From: Rhynchopus sp. YZ270_cl-10
Taxonomy: Eukaryota > Euglenozoa > Diplonemea > Diplonemida > Diplonemidae
Reading direction: 5' to 3'
Length of the DNA: 64,000 nucleotides
Assembly (NCBI GenBank): GCA_964035575.1
Contig: OZ037864.1
Span: 62,001 to 126,000, forward strand
Part shown: piece after piece, positions 34,030 through 44,253 of the stretch
Numbering within the stretch: the stretch's first letter is position 1
Layout of the letters: every line of letters starts with the position of its first letter
Notes under the pieces: generated by a model
The model's input: only the letters and a program-made list of their open reading frames with translations
What the model was told of the DNA's origin: nothing
Databases searched by the model: none
Program-made: the position numbers and the translations under genes

Positions 34030-34215
34030 GTTTTCAACTTACCTTCCTTCACCCCCCCTGTAAGGGTAACCGTAGGTGAAGTAAGGTATAGTATTGAAAT
34101 CGATGTGGGGGGGGAGTAAAGGGTCAATATTACAAACCCGGATTTTGAGGAAAATTTTGGCCAAAAATGGGCCCCACGTATAAGCAACCGGGCTCATATT
34201 TCTCAAAATTTAAGT
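34030..34215 (+). repeat. Repeat R1, copy inside the Mutator-like element
   Basis: Contains GGTGAAGTAAGGTATAGTAT and then a TTTTGAGGAAAATTTTGGCC segment. It is the reverse complement of the R1 copies found upstream of ABCG1, ABCG2, ABCG3 and, in part, the ACT gene. Confidence 0.75.
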
Positions 34216-34429
34216 GGTCAAAAAATTGTCCAATTTTCGAGATTGACCCCACCACTGCACGGGCAGAGCCCAAAAACGCAAATAAGGACCCTTTTTAATT
34301 TGTTCTCTTGAAATGTGTAATTTCAAGTTTTCTAGAAAAAAATAACAACTGATCCTACAAGGGTTGAAGGAAGGTGTGTGGAAAACAACAACAAAACAAG
34401 GAATTGCTAAGAAAAAGAACGAGGTGTGC

Positions 34430-34736
34430 TGTGGGAAACTCCGCACGATTTTCGAAACCAACATAGCAGCCTGGCGCTTTGCTGGGTGGTGCTGATGCGC
34501 ATGGTGTGATCGACGACAGTTCGTCGTCTGTGTTCCTTGCGCACTCCTCCTCCGGCGACGATGAGTGGGAGGCTGTGGACGACGACGACGTGGAACACGC
34601 CGACCATCGATCGAGCAAATGGTGCTGGACGAAGAGGGGTCTGAGGATGACAGCCCCCATTCTTGAACGTTTCAAGTGCAGGCGTCCCAGTGGTTGTGGC
34701 AGCGTTTTCGCATACCTGCAGAAGAGCAGAGTGTAG
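34430..34736 (+). pseudogene. Acidic-region gene fragment, family shared with 53365-53500
   Basis: The plus-strand frame reads GALLGGADAHGVIDDSSSS and then VFLAHSSSGDDEWEAVDDDD, ending RV at 34736. The first part and the A-rich 5' flank recur on the minus strand at about 53365-53500 (GALLGDAPGVIDE). This shows a dispersed family with a conserved start region. A serine/aspartate-rich N-terminus is common in transposases and in DNA-binding proteins, but no domain can be named. It lies within the Mutator-like element and may be captured cargo. Confidence 0.4.
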
Positions 34737-35039
34737 ATTATTTCTACAGGGCGGTGTTCAGGAGTGTGGGTCCCCCCATAACCACAGCACACCCCGTTTT
34801 TTTTCCGATAGCAATTACTTGTTTTGGTTTTCCTCAGCACAAGGGTAGGAGAAAGCGAAATGTTTACAAGCTAACAGGCAAGTTACAAGGAGGGGTCGAG
34901 CGTGAGTGGGTCACTGCAGTGGTTCACGATACACTGAACGGGTTTGCGTTGGGAGGGAAACGTTTACACTGTTACAGGCAAGTCACAAGGGGGTGGTGAC
35001 ATGTGTGGGAAAATGGGTACGGGCAAGGTTGTATGCGTT

Positions 35040-35400
35040 TAGTCCCAAAAGCCTTCACTGGTGTCAGAGTCATGATGCTCAGAATCATCAACCTCGGACC
35101 TCAGCTGTCGCGTCGCAGTCAATAGCTCCCGCACGCTCCTTCTCCTCCTGCACCAGCTTCTCCTCATCCCACCAACCATTCTCTTGTGGCGGCTTGCTCT
35201 CGCGCAAACTGCGCGCTACGACCACAAGCTTGTGCAGCTTTGGTGCAACTAGCCGGTTGCGCCTTCTCGCTCATCCACCCATCGTACTGAAGATGCGCTC
35301 AGCACCATGCCGAGGCACAAATGGAACTCAGAGGAAGAGCTGTGTGCTGTGGACAGAGAGGCCAGGGTTTGGGTGCTTGTGAGCTACAAACGCTCCCCTT
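35040..35400 (-). pseudogene. hAT transposase C-terminal (dimerisation) remnant
   Basis: The minus-strand reading contains HGAERIFSTMGG and then RRRNRLVAPKLHKLVVV. This is the signature 'sERvFS.ag...RnrL.pekl.klv.l' of the hAT C-terminal dimerisation region. It is followed by WWDEEKLVQEEKE. The frame has an in-frame stop between the ERIFS and RNRL blocks and another upstream of it. No DDE core or BED finger is visible, so this is a broken terminal fragment. It is embedded in an element whose 10-bp TSD is not hAT-like, implying nesting or capture. Confidence 0.6.
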
Positions 35401-35831
35401 CCCTCCTTGTAACTGCCCTGTAGAGCTTTAAACATTCCCCGCTGTCTTCCCGTTTTTCCACGCAGGGTATACAGGCAGCATACCTCCCTCGTGTTATTAA
35501 GACACTGGCCTGATTTGTTGGGGTTTTTTTTTCAGCAACAAGCAAAGAGTAATGAGTTTTTCGAGCATTTTTGTGACCAAAAAATATTTTTCCCCGGTGT
35601 TTTGGACAATGAGCATCACATTCAGTGACTGCAAGTCACTGCATGTGGTACAGCGGTTGACCCTCGTATTTTTTGGTATTTTTTGAAAATCTCAGCTCAA
35701 AAAATACCAAAAAATACCAAAAAATACCATTCAAAAAATACCAAAAAATACAGGCCTATCATCCTTGTCGCTCCCCCCCCTTATAGATCAATGTGTTTCA
35801 TTGATCTCTTTGAACCAAAAGAAAGACAAAT

Positions 35832-35864
35832 TGGTGAACATGCCTCTCGTGCATGCACATCTTT
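35832..35864 (+). repeat. H2 stem-loop at the left edge of unit 1
   Basis: GGTGAACATGCCTCTCGTGC then ATGCACATCTTTT; CATGC pairs with GCATG. Also present at about 41935 and 47955. Confidence 0.65.
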
Positions 35865-36035
35865 TCAATAAAATGAATGTTTTTGGTTAAATGCCAACAT
35901 CTCGACGGACGGAGGCCTGGTAGGTGAGGAATCGTTCTGATACGGCAGCTGCAAATCCCATTTCCTTCGGTTAGAGATTGCGATAACGGAGTTGATGGTT
36001 CACAGTCTGGGACGACAGTGAAAAAAGAAAAAGTT

Positions 36036-36075
36036 TATAAGATGAACCCAAGCCTCTCACACTTGGTCACCTTAG
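36036..36075 (+). repeat. H1 stem-loop, unit 1
   Basis: ATAAGATGAACCCAAGCCTC then TCACACTTGGTCACCTTAG. The CCAAG/CTTGG stem differs from the usual CTAAGC/GCTTAG but pairs. Confidence 0.65.
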
Positions 36076-36847
36076 AGAAAAAGGCTTGAAAGATGAATGT
36101 TCCTCAGGCGAAAAATAATAATGCGGAATACTCAGCACACAGCGGAAGCCTCTCGGGTATCGACGGAAAAAAAAAAAGTATTTCGTTTTCAGAAAAACTT
36201 AAAAAGTGTGTGCAATGCAACAGAAGGTGCGCGCATCATGTTAAAACACTAAAAAGCAGTTGAAACGTGCTAAAACGCATCTCTATCGAGCCCATGCAAA
36301 GGGTGGGACGTGAGTGGTCGGAAAAAAACCCCCCCCTCTCTGGTCTGAATGTTTAAAGCAAGCGGCGTAGCTAGAATCTGTTTGCTTTGCAGAGTTGCCC
36401 GACTTAGACACAGCAATAGTTGCCACGTCTCGGTCTGCAACCTCCACAAATGGTTCCTGTTAATACTTGGTTTCGAAAGGGGGGGTTGGCACCCTCTCTT
36501 TGCGCACACCTCAGCATCGTTACTTTTGGTTGAAGTCTTTTTGTGTGGAATACGGCAACACAAAAAGACAGCAACAAAAAGGGACTGAAGCTGCAACACA
36601 AAAGAGGGTTTGGAGAACGGGAAGGGGAATGGCTTGCGACGCGGAGAGCAGAAGCAGGGGATTGGTCCCCCCCTGCGCACTATCGGGGCAATGGCAAGAA
36701 CAGAAAAAATAGGAAAAATAGGAAAATGGGGATGTGTAAAATTATAGACCCAGTTAATGTGTGAATACGAAAAATAAAATGTCGAGTCTTTGACAGGAAT
36801 GTGTCTGCTTTTTTGTAAAGCGAACAAAAAAAACAAATTTTGTTTGT

Positions 36848-36945
36848 GCGTAAAGTGTGTTATATTCTGTGGTGATATTTTTATTACTCACACAATACGC
36901 TCGTGTGAAACCTCTTTGAGGCCAAAAATCCTAAAAATGAAGAGG
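36848..36945 (+). repeat. Dispersed repeat shared with 54563-54668
   Basis: Has the same TGTGGTGATATTTTTATTAC core and CAATACGCT. Confidence 0.65.
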
Positions 36946-36954
36946 GAAAAAAAC

Positions 36955-36990
36955 TAGTGGAGCACACTCTAGGGTGTCTACACTAATACC
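36955..36990 (-). repeat. H5 repeat in reverse orientation
   Basis: TAGTGGAGCACACTCTAGGG then TGTCTACACTAATAC. It is the only H5 copy found inverted. Confidence 0.7.
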
Positions 36991-37885
36991 CATCTCTGGT
37001 CTGAACAGGCTTTTGCGCTAGGGTCGGTCCTTTGTCCAGGGATTTTTGGAGATTTTTTGCAGACCGTTTGTGTCGTGTACTTGGTTTCGAAAGGGTGGTG
37101 GTGGTGCCCTCTCTTGTCTTTTTGTACCTCAGTTTTGGTTGAAATCTTTTTGTGTGGAATACGGCAACACAAAGACAGCCACAAGGAGACTGAGGCAACA
37201 GAGGGAGTAGCTAGTAGGGGGGTAGAGAAGAGTAATAATATGGCCTACTCGATATCGGGCAAACAGGTGCAGACCTGGGTTCTGATGATCAGAGCAGAGC
37301 TGACGCAAAAAGAAAAGGAAAACAAAGAAATGTTCGTACGATCCTAAGCCAAGCCTTTCGCGCGTCGTCACCTAAAAAAGTCGGTGAAATTGCCTCTCGG
37401 CACAGACAGTTGCTAAAAGGTTGGTAAGATGTCGCTGATCCTATCTTCCACCAAAAAACTTGAAAGGCGGATGTGCCTCTCGGAGGAAAAGATGTTTTGT
37501 TCTGTCGACAATCACCTACTAAGGCAGGATCTGTGGTCAATTGGTGTGGCTGAATGGGGGGGCGCAAAAAGTGCGCAGAAGTGCACGCAAGAAATGCGAA
37601 TCACCCCCCTTCCGCCACACCATCAATGTTGTTGTTTTTTTGTTCAAAATTCTTAGTTTCAAGGCAAAGACAAAAAGGAGGATCCTTTGAAAAAGAAAAT
37701 GAATGTGCCTCGCTGTTCACATCCAAGAAAGTGCAGGGGGTTTTGATAAATGCAGACCGACCTCCAGGAAAGATCAGTCTACCATGAGTTGTTGATACAG
37801 TGAGCCAAAAATTGCTCGAAGATTATTTTTTTTTCAACTGCCTTGAAAATAGAATATGACTTCAGGATATGACAAGCGAATAAAA

Positions 37886-37996
37886 GTGAAGTTGATAGTG
37901 CAAACGCCTCTGGGACGCAGGCACTTGACACTCCGCAAAGAAAAGTATGCACGCGGCGCACAGAAGGGAGAGCCGCGGGTTATCGAACCCCGGAAT
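37886..37996 (+). repeat. H3 repeat, unit 1
   Basis: GTGAAGTTGATAGTGCAAAC, CTCTGGGACGCAGGCAC, later CCGCGGGTTATCGAACCCCG. Copies occur at 44572 and 49732. Confidence 0.7.
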
Positions 37997-38736
37997 AAAA
38001 AGAAAAACAACATTTTTTTCATTTATCGCGGCCGTATCGTTTAATTTTGCAAATTTTCAGATTACTAAAAATATGCTTTGCTAACCACTGTCCTTAGACG
38101 GTAAGTGCAGAGCTGTTCCACATAACACACCTTGAGAATGCTCAGGGGGAGGGAGAAGTGATGAAAAACATATTGGTTTTTACTTTTTGTTTTTTTTTGC
38201 TACACTGTCCATTTGGGATGACAACTAAAACTGCAAATCCTTAGATACACTCCTATCCATTCTTTCTTAAAACCTGAACCAACAAAAAAGAAACCCAGTA
38301 ACGCAGGGTTCTCAAGATCATCAAAAAAAGCAGAATTTTCGAGGAGGATTTCATTTTTGCAACAAAAAATATCCCCTTAAGGAAAATCCTTCCTTACGTG
38401 GAGGATCTTGAGAGCACTGCCATAAACGTGCACACTCTTGATTCTGGGGGGGAAACGAAAAAGAATAATAAAAAAGAAAAAAAATGGGAGCTGTAAAAAT
38501 TGCGAACGGGGGGTTGAATTGGTGTACACTTCCCCCCCAGATCACGTTGGGGCCTCACTCACAAGACCCTGTCTACTTCAGTCGGCAGACAATCATTTTT
38601 TAAAAAAAAAATCAGATAAATTCCCCACCCCCCGTAAGAAAACAACTGTTGTGACACACAGCAACAAAAGTTAAAAGCGCAAACCTCACCACACCAAACC
38701 AAATACAATCAATCCTCGAATTGCGGGACACGCCAC

Positions 38737-38759
38737 ACACACACACACACACACACACG
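38737..38759 (+). repeat. (CA)n microsatellite
   Basis: Eleven CA units. Confidence 0.95.
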
Positions 38760-38844
38760 ATTTGCTTTATTTTTGAAGGCACCAAAGAAAGAAAACCCCT
38801 ATTTCAGAAGACCTGCATATTTGGATTGAAAAACGACACACATT

Positions 38845-40932
38845 TCAGGCCTGCAAGGTGGACCCCTTCTTTGCGAGCACAACAAATGCAACCATCCTGA
38901 AGCCAACGAACACCGCACACATGATGAGGAAGTAGGTCCACTCATGGGAGGGGGTGATGTCCAGGTTCGACATGAGGGCGTCAACTTGAAGGGAGGCGTT
39001 TTCGTGCTCGATGGTGCCTTCCTCGAATGGGATTGTTTTGAACTCCGCAATGGTCAGCAGGTTGATTCCGTACTTCAACGAGCAGAGGTACTGCGCCCAA
39101 CGCAAGAAGGAGGGAATCTGCGAGTTCGGGATGAAGATTCCTGCGAACAGAATCTGGGGAACAAAGATGAGAGGGGACAACTGAATCGCAGTCTGTGCGT
39201 TCGCAGAAATGCTTCCAATCAATAGCGCCACCGATGCCGACACCAACCCCAGCAACGCTGTTGCAAGCACCAAATAGGGGAACACGCCCTGCAGATCCAT
39301 CAACCAATATGCCGTGAGGAAGAGCGCAAGCGACTGCAGGATTGACATCGGCACTTCGACCATCAGCTTCGACAGGAAGTACGGTGCTGCTGAGTACGTC
39401 CCTGTCGCATATTCCCTGAGGAACACAGGACGTTCCAGAGGAAAGGAGAGCAACATAGGCTGTGCCAGACCGAACATCCCTCCAATGGAGATCTGTGCAA
39501 GACCTCCAAAGTGGGCTTGGAGGCCAGGTTGGGTCCAGCCTTTGTCGGAGGAGCCGACATTGCGGAAGACAAGACCGACAATCAGGTTGAGGAAGATGGT
39601 CGATCCAAAACGTGCAATAAGAGAGCCTTTGTCGCGCACGAGGTTCGCCATTTCGCGGGTGCCCAGAGTGTAGAACTGTGTAGCAAAGGAGGCCTTTGCC
39701 TGCTTCGAAAGGGTCTTCTCTTCGGTACTAAGCATGTTGCCGGCTGTTGGGGTGACAGAGTATTTGGAGGCGACAGTCAGCCAGTAGTCCGCAAGAAGCT
39801 GTTTCGGCTGTGGTGCGCCGGAGGCGTCTTGGATCAGATCTTCGTCGTCGCCCTGGCTTGCCTCCAATCGGTTGGCATCCGCCAGCCACATCGCCTCAAG
39901 TTGCATGCAGAACATAACGTGGTCAGCAGGGTTGTGTCCCCCCTCAATCGGATAGCCCGCCTTCTCAAAGTGCGAAGGCAGCCCAGCAACCGGGCCGTTG
40001 TAAACACCACGCCCGTCGTTGACAAGAATGACATCCTCAAAGAGCTGGAAGACTTCAGAGGAGGGCTGATGGATGGTTGCGACAACGGTGCGTTTGACGC
40101 CGTCGTACTGTCCGTTGGCAAGCTGCTTGAGAAGGTCGACCACCATCCATGCTGCGTAGCTGTCCAACCCCGAGGTCGGCTCGTCAAGGAAGAGGTACTG
40201 CGGGTTTGCGACCAGCTCAATGCCGATGGCGGTGCGCTTCTTCTCACCCCCTGAGAGCCCTGGGATCATGGCGTTTCCTGTGAAGGTGTCGGCGCATTTC
40301 TCAAGACGCAGTTTGCTGAGCGTGCTGCGGACGAGACGCTCACGTTCGTCGACTGAGAGGGAAGGGTTCCGGAGCTTGGCAGAGAACTGCAGTGCTTCGT
40401 ACGGTGTTTGTGTGGCAAACAGTGCGTCCTCCTGTGTCACGTAGGCAACGGAGTTGCGGAACTCAACAGGGTTGAGTGGCTTGTTGTCAAGCATGATGCT
40501 GCCTTCAACAATAACGTTGTTGATCCCGGTTGCGACACGACCTGCAAGGAGGTTGAGGAGGGAAGACTTACCGGCCCCGCTGGGCCCCATAATGCAGCAG
40601 AGACGTCCGTTGTTGATGTTGCCTGCGACGCCTTTGAGGATGCGTTTGCGGCCGTTGGGCTTGAGTCTGTCCAGCGGAATGGTCTTCGGCTCGGCACTCC
40701 CAATGCGTACCTCTGCAGTCCCGTCGGGGTTCATCTTCTCGACAAAGGCCTTCTCCCAGTTCTTGGTTGACACCTCACAGAGCACGTTCTGGTGAGTCGC
40801 AACAGGCGCCTTCTTAGCCTTCACGTCATACACAACACCACTCCAGCTCAGACCCAGTCCATCCGGTGGTGGGGACAAGGTGCGTGTCCTGGACCTCAGG
40901 AGAGACGTCAATTCCTCATTTTTGACAGACAT
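38845..40932 (-). CDS. ABCG1: ABCG (White/WBC) half-transporter, 695 aa
   Basis: An ATP-driven membrane half-transporter in NBD-TMD order, acting as a dimer; the substrate is unknown, but family members move lipids, sterols or drugs. Walker A is GPSGAGKS at 116-123, the Q-loop Q167, signature LSGGE at 226-230, Walker B YLFLDE at 246-251, and the H-loop histidine 288 in TIHQPSSEVFQLFED. The ABC2 membrane domain with six hydrophobic segments covers about 450-690 and ends LARKGS-like (LAKKGSTLQA). Residues about 59-94 (WEKAFVEKMNPDGTAEVR ... IPLDRLKP) look like a Tudor/SH3-type barrel, unusual for ABCG. MSVKNEELTSLL at 40932 was chosen as start because it is conserved in the paralogues, while the longer open frame upstream is not. 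It differs from ABCG2/3 at several TMD positions (VRDKGSLIARFGS). An upstream stem-loop lies at 41251-41302. Confidence 0.95.
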   Translation of the reverse strand: MSVKNEELTSLLRSRTRTLSPPPDGLGLSWSGVVYDVKAKKAPVATHQNVLCEVSTKNWEKAFVEKMNPDGTAEVRIGSAEPKTIPLDRLKPNGRKRILKGVAGNINNGRLCCIMGPSGAGKSSLLNLLAGRVATGINNVIVEGSIMLDNKPLNPVEFRNSVAYVTQEDALFATQTPYEALQFSAKLRNPSLSVDERERLVRSTLSKLRLEKCADTFTGNAMIPGLSGGEKKRTAIGIELVANPQYLFLDEPTSGLDSYAAWMVVDLLKQLANGQYDGVKRTVVATIHQPSSEVFQLFEDVILVNDGRGVYNGPVAGLPSHFEKAGYPIEGGHNPADHVMFCMQLEAMWLADANRLEASQGDDEDLIQDASGAPQPKQLLADYWLTVASKYSVTPTAGNMLSTEEKTLSKQAKASFATQFYTLGTREMANLVRDKGSLIARFGSTIFLNLIVGLVFRNVGSSDKGWTQPGLQAHFGGLAQISIGGMFGLAQPMLLSFPLERPVFLREYATGTYSAAPYFLSKLMVEVPMSILQSLALFLTAYWLMDLQGVFPYLVLATALLGLVSASVALLIGSISANAQTAIQLSPLIFVPQILFAGIFIPNSQIPSFLRWAQYLCSLKYGINLLTIAEFKTIPFEEGTIEHENASLQVDALMSNLDITPSHEWTYFLIMCAVFVGFRMVAFVVLAKKGSTLQA

Positions 40933-41250
40933 TTTTAGTGTTTTGGCGTTGAGAGTGGAACTGCAGTTGGGGTGGAGTACGGTATAGATGGGTAAAGTGG
41001 TATGAAATACGAAATGGGATTGTGGTTTTGTCAAATGGCGAGATGAAAACAGCTTGGTTCAAAACAATGATTGGTTGTCTCAGTTTTGGTTTGGATTTAT
41101 GTTTCTTTTTGCCGAAAAAGGCACCGGACAAATGGGAGGGGGAAATCCCCAAGGGAGGGAAGGAGCCTATTAGTAAGGAGGAAAGGAGGTCAACAGGGGA
41201 AAAAATGATATCTTTTTTTTGTTGATGTTCAAAATGTCTGTTTTTTTCAG

Positions 41251-41302
41251 AGTGTGGCAGAGACGAGGTATTGCCATGAGACAACTCTGGTCTGGCACAC
41301 TT
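41251..41302. promoter_or_regulatory. Conserved upstream stem-loop, ABCG1 copy
   Basis: AGTGTGGCAGAGAC and GGTCTGGCACACTT can pair around a ~24 nt loop. It lies 319 bp upstream of the ABCG1 start codon. Its role is inferred from its repeated position. Confidence 0.5.
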
Positions 41303-41555
41303 TATTTTTTGTTTTCTCAGATTGAAGGGGGGAAATCGGTACGACTTTATTTCTTCTTCTGTTAGCTAGCTAGTAGTTCGTGTTGCTCTGTATGAGCTAG
41401 CCGGTCAAAAAAATGAAAAGTTGAATCCGTCATGAAGACGAGAGTGAAAAACAAAAATGGCAGGGAAAAATGCATTTTTAAAAATTGAACAATGAGCAGA
41501 GACCCATAACGCAACAACGGGGGGGAAATCTCTGCTGTTCAACAAAACTGTGTTG

Positions 41556-41712
41556 GAAAACATGAGCCTGGTCACCAATAGGTGGGACCCATTTTCGTCC
41601 ACAATTTTTCCTCAAAATGCGGGCTTGTAATATTGCAATATTCTATACCTTACTTCATCTTCGGTTACCCCACAAGGGGGGTGAAGGAAGGTTGTGGGAA
41701 AACTCTCTAAAA
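41556..41712 (-). repeat. Repeat R1 upstream of ABCG1
   Basis: Holds CTATACCTTACTTC followed by CTTCGGTTACCCC, and on the other side the CCTCAAAATGCGGGCTTG segment. It lies 620-780 bp before the start codon. Confidence 0.75.
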
Positions 41713-42097
41713 CTCTCGGGGAGTTCTGCGGAGCGTGGCATGTAGTAGGTTAGGGGTTGGTACCTAGACAAAGGACAAGACAAGAATGGGAGACGGGGAA
41801 GGTGTCGTTTCGAACAATAACAATGAAATACTGTAGCAGATTAGCAAATTGTTGATAGTACACGGAACGTCGCTCCCCCCATTATAGATCAATGTGTTTC
41901 ATTGATCTCTTTGAACCAAAAGAAAGACAAATTGGTGAACATGCCTCTCGTGCATGCACATCTTTTCAATAAAATGAATGTTTTTTGGGTCAAATGCGGA
42001 GGCCTGGTAGGTGAGGCTGCAAATCCCATTTCGGTTAAAGATGAGATAACGAAGTTGATGGTTCACAGTCTGGGACGACAGTGAAAAAAGAAAAAGT

Positions 42098-42136
42098 TAT
42101 AAGCTGACCCCAAGCCTCTCACGCTTGGTCACCTTA
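42098..42136 (+). repeat. H1 stem-loop, unit 2
   Basis: TATAAGCTGACCCCAAGCCT then CTCACGCTTGGTCACCTTA. AGATGA has changed to AGCTGA in this copy. Confidence 0.6.
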
Positions 42137-42319
42137 GAGAAGAAGGCTTGAAAGATGAATGTTCCTCAGCCGAAAAATAGTAAGGCAAAAGTTGTTTTCG
42201 TTTTCAAAAAAAAAACTTAAAAAGTGTGCAATGCAATAGAATGAAGTGCGTGCATCATATGTAAATAAAAAATAAACTAAAAATCTCTCTGGCTGAATGT
42301 AGGTTAGCAGCGTAGTTAG

Positions 42320-42660
42320 CACCTGTTTGCTTTGCAGAGTTGCCCGACTTAGACACAGCAATAGTTGCCACGTCTCGGTCTGCAACCTCCACAAATGGTT
42401 CCTGTTAATACTTGGTTTCGAAAGGGGGCGTTGGTACCCTCTCTTTGCGCACACCTCAGCATCGTTACTTTTGGTTGAAGTCTTTTTGTGTGGAATACGG
42501 CAACACAAAAAGACAGCAACAAAAAGGGACTGAAGCTGCAACACAAAAGAGGGTTTGGAGAACGGGAAGGGGAATGGCTTGCGACGCGGAGAGCAGAAGC
42601 AGGGGATTGGTCCCCCCCTGCGCACTATCGGGGCAATGGCAAGAACAGAAAAAATAGGAA
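42320..42660. repeat. Hairpin module, unit 2 copy
   Basis: Matches 36380-36720 and 48355-48690 closely. It includes the near-perfect hairpin GTCTTTTTGTGT ... ACACAAAAAGAC with a GGAATACGGCA loop. The matching second module in each unit keeps the flanks but has a weaker hairpin (GTCTTTCCGTGT ... ACGTAAAGAC). Confidence 0.75.
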
Positions 42661-43476
42661 TATAAAGACCCAGCAAAAGTGCGAACACGAGAAAAAAATT
42701 GTTGCTGAGTTCTAGACAGGAATGTGTCTACTGTTTTTGTAAAGCAGTTGACAGAATAGAATGTGCGTAAAAATAACAAAAACAAAAACAAAACAATATC
42801 TCTGGTCTGAATGTAAGCAAGTAACGTGGCTAGAATGTGTTTTGCAGAGTTGCCTGACTGGTTTTTTTTTTTTTTTTTTTTTTTTTTTGTCGGCAACCTC
42901 CACATAATGGTTTCTGGTTTCGAAAGGGGAAAAGGGGGTGGTCCCTCTCTTGGCTTCTACCTCAGTTTTGGTTGAAGTCTTTCCGTGTGGAACACGACAA
43001 CGTAAAGACAGACTGAGGGTGCAACAGAAGGAGTAGTTAGTAGGGGCTAGAGAAGAGTAAGAATATGGCCTACTCGATATCGGGCAAACAGGTGCAGACC
43101 TGGGTTCTGATGATCAGAGCAGAGCTGACGCAAAAAGAAAAAAAAAGAAAAACACAATATAGAAATGTATGATCTTAGGCATCAGAGGATCTTAGGAACC
43201 AGATGATGATCTAAGCCTTTCACGCGTCGTCTACCAAAAGAAAACTTGAAAGATGAAAGTGCCTCTCACGAACTTTGAAAAAAAAAAAGATGAATGTGCC
43301 TCGCTGTTCACATCCAAGAAGTGCAGGGAGTTTTGATAAATGCAGACCGATCTCCAGGAAAGACAGTCTACCATGAGTTGTTGATACGTACAAAGAAAAA
43401 GGTTAGCAACGTGAGCCAAAAAAAAAAAAAAAAAAAAAAATCGCTCATTTTTTTTTTTTTTTCCAACTGCCTTGAT

Positions 43477-44253
43477 CAGGGCACTAGCTAGACTTTTTTT
43501 TTCCCGTTTTTTTGCGGTTTTGCGGTTTCAAAAATTTTTTTCGCGCGGCGACAAACTAGAAGGAAAAACACACGAATGAGGGACGGGGAGATTTTGGGAA
43601 GGGGTTATTTACAGGGCATTTTTTACGGGGCTAAACCCGACTGACCCCTGGTGGAATCTCCTGCCAACTTCATTGCATGTATCAGAATGCTTCTGTGCGT
43701 GAGCATGTGTTGTCGCATGGTCTGCACAGCTTCCGACGTTCGCACACACTCCCCCCAGTCTCCTGTTGACCATTCTATCACACACTCCTCCATGTCCGCG
43801 GTGGCCCGCCGGCTCACTATGCTCTGACTTAATCTCCCCGATCGTGGACCACCCCTCTACCTGAATCGATTGCAGTTTCGGTTGCAAAATGCAACTGTCC
43901 AAATTGCAAGGGGATTCCCGAAGACATGTAAAGTAATAAATAGGGGACAAGTAAAATAATAAATGGCGCCGCAGGCAAAAAAAAATATGGGTTAACTCCG
44001 CGAGCGAAGCGAGCGGAAATTTTTTCGGGGTGTACTTCCGTGAGCGCAGCGAGCAGAAAAAAAATTAAGGTGCTATCATGCCAGTCATCTGGGGGTCGGG
44101 CGAGGGGGCCCCAACAGTGCCCAAAACCCCCCACATTTTTTTTTTTTTTTTCTGCCCCGAGATTTTCCGTTTTTTTTTTTTTTTTTTCGCCAAACCGCAA
44201 AACCGGGTTTTTGCGGTTTTGAAACCGCAAAAAAGCACCTAGCTAGTGCCCTG
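43477..44253. mobile_element. 777 bp hAT-like non-autonomous transposon
   Basis: Perfect 15-bp terminal inverted repeats CAGGGCACTAGCTAG / CTAGCTAGTGCCCTG, flanked by 8-bp target duplications GCCTTGAT at 43469-43476 and 44254-44261. An 8-bp TSD with CAGGG ends is the hallmark of the hAT superfamily. Subterminal GCGGTTTTGCGGTTT motifs occur at both ends. The interior has no transposase. It has a GGCGCCGCAGGC motif and two repeats of the type GCGAGCGAAGCGAGC. Units 1 and 3 lack the insertion (37841 and 49413), so it arrived after the array formed or in that copy alone. Confidence 0.92.

Larger units (their letters stand above)
33900..35766. mobile_element. 1,867 bp Mutator-like non-autonomous element with 10-bp TSD and foreign cargo
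   Basis: The termini are AAGGATGATA on the left and TATCATCCTT on the right (10-bp inverted repeat). Beside them lie subterminal arrays of AAAAAATACC in both orientations (about 33945-34015 and 35668-35750). The element is flanked by perfect direct repeats GTCGCTCCCC at 33890-33899 and 35767-35776. The same locus is uninterrupted in the two sister units (around 41867 and 47885), which gives a true empty site. A 10-bp duplication suggests the Mutator superfamily. No MuDR transposase is visible. Cargo includes an inverted copy of the gene-upstream repeat R1 (34030-34215), a fragment shared with 53365-53500, two direct repeats at 34858 and 34958, and a decayed hAT transposase end. This looks like a Pack-MULE-type or nested element. 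Confidence 0.8.
35777..38844. other. Non-coding part of tandem unit 1, downstream of ABCG1
   Basis: No gene seen. It carries stem-loops at 35832-35864, 36036-36075 and 37886-37996, and a module at 36380-36720 with a GTCTTTTTGTGT/ACACAAAAAGAC hairpin. A diverged second copy of that module is at 37060-37260. There is a (CA)n tract at 38737-38759. Most of it is matched at 41.87-44.82 kb and 47.89-49.99 kb. Confidence 0.7.
33773..41740. repeat. Tandem duplication unit 1 (ABCG1)
   Basis: Runs from TGTAGTAGGTTAGG in the LRR 5' flank to the junction after GGAGTTCTGCGGAGCG. It is about 6.1 kb once the 1,867 bp insertion and its target repeat are removed. It carries one ABCG gene on the minus strand. 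Confidence 0.85.
41033..41740. other. Upstream region of ABCG1
   Basis: Non-coding. It contains the GTGTGGCAGAGAC stem-loop (41251-41302) and repeat R1 (41556-41712). The same layout recurs upstream of ABCG2 and ABCG3. Confidence 0.7.

Noticed and set aside
32430-34187. Longer N-terminus for the LRR protein (start near 34187)
   Set aside because: The extra 150 codons run through the Mutator-like element's AAAAAATACC repeats and R1, so they are not original coding sequence.
39511-40254. 247-codon frame opposite ABCG1, with similar frames opposite ABCG2-4
   Set aside because: A shadow frame caused by GC-rich codons of the ABCG genes; the conserved ATPase motifs lie on the minus strand.
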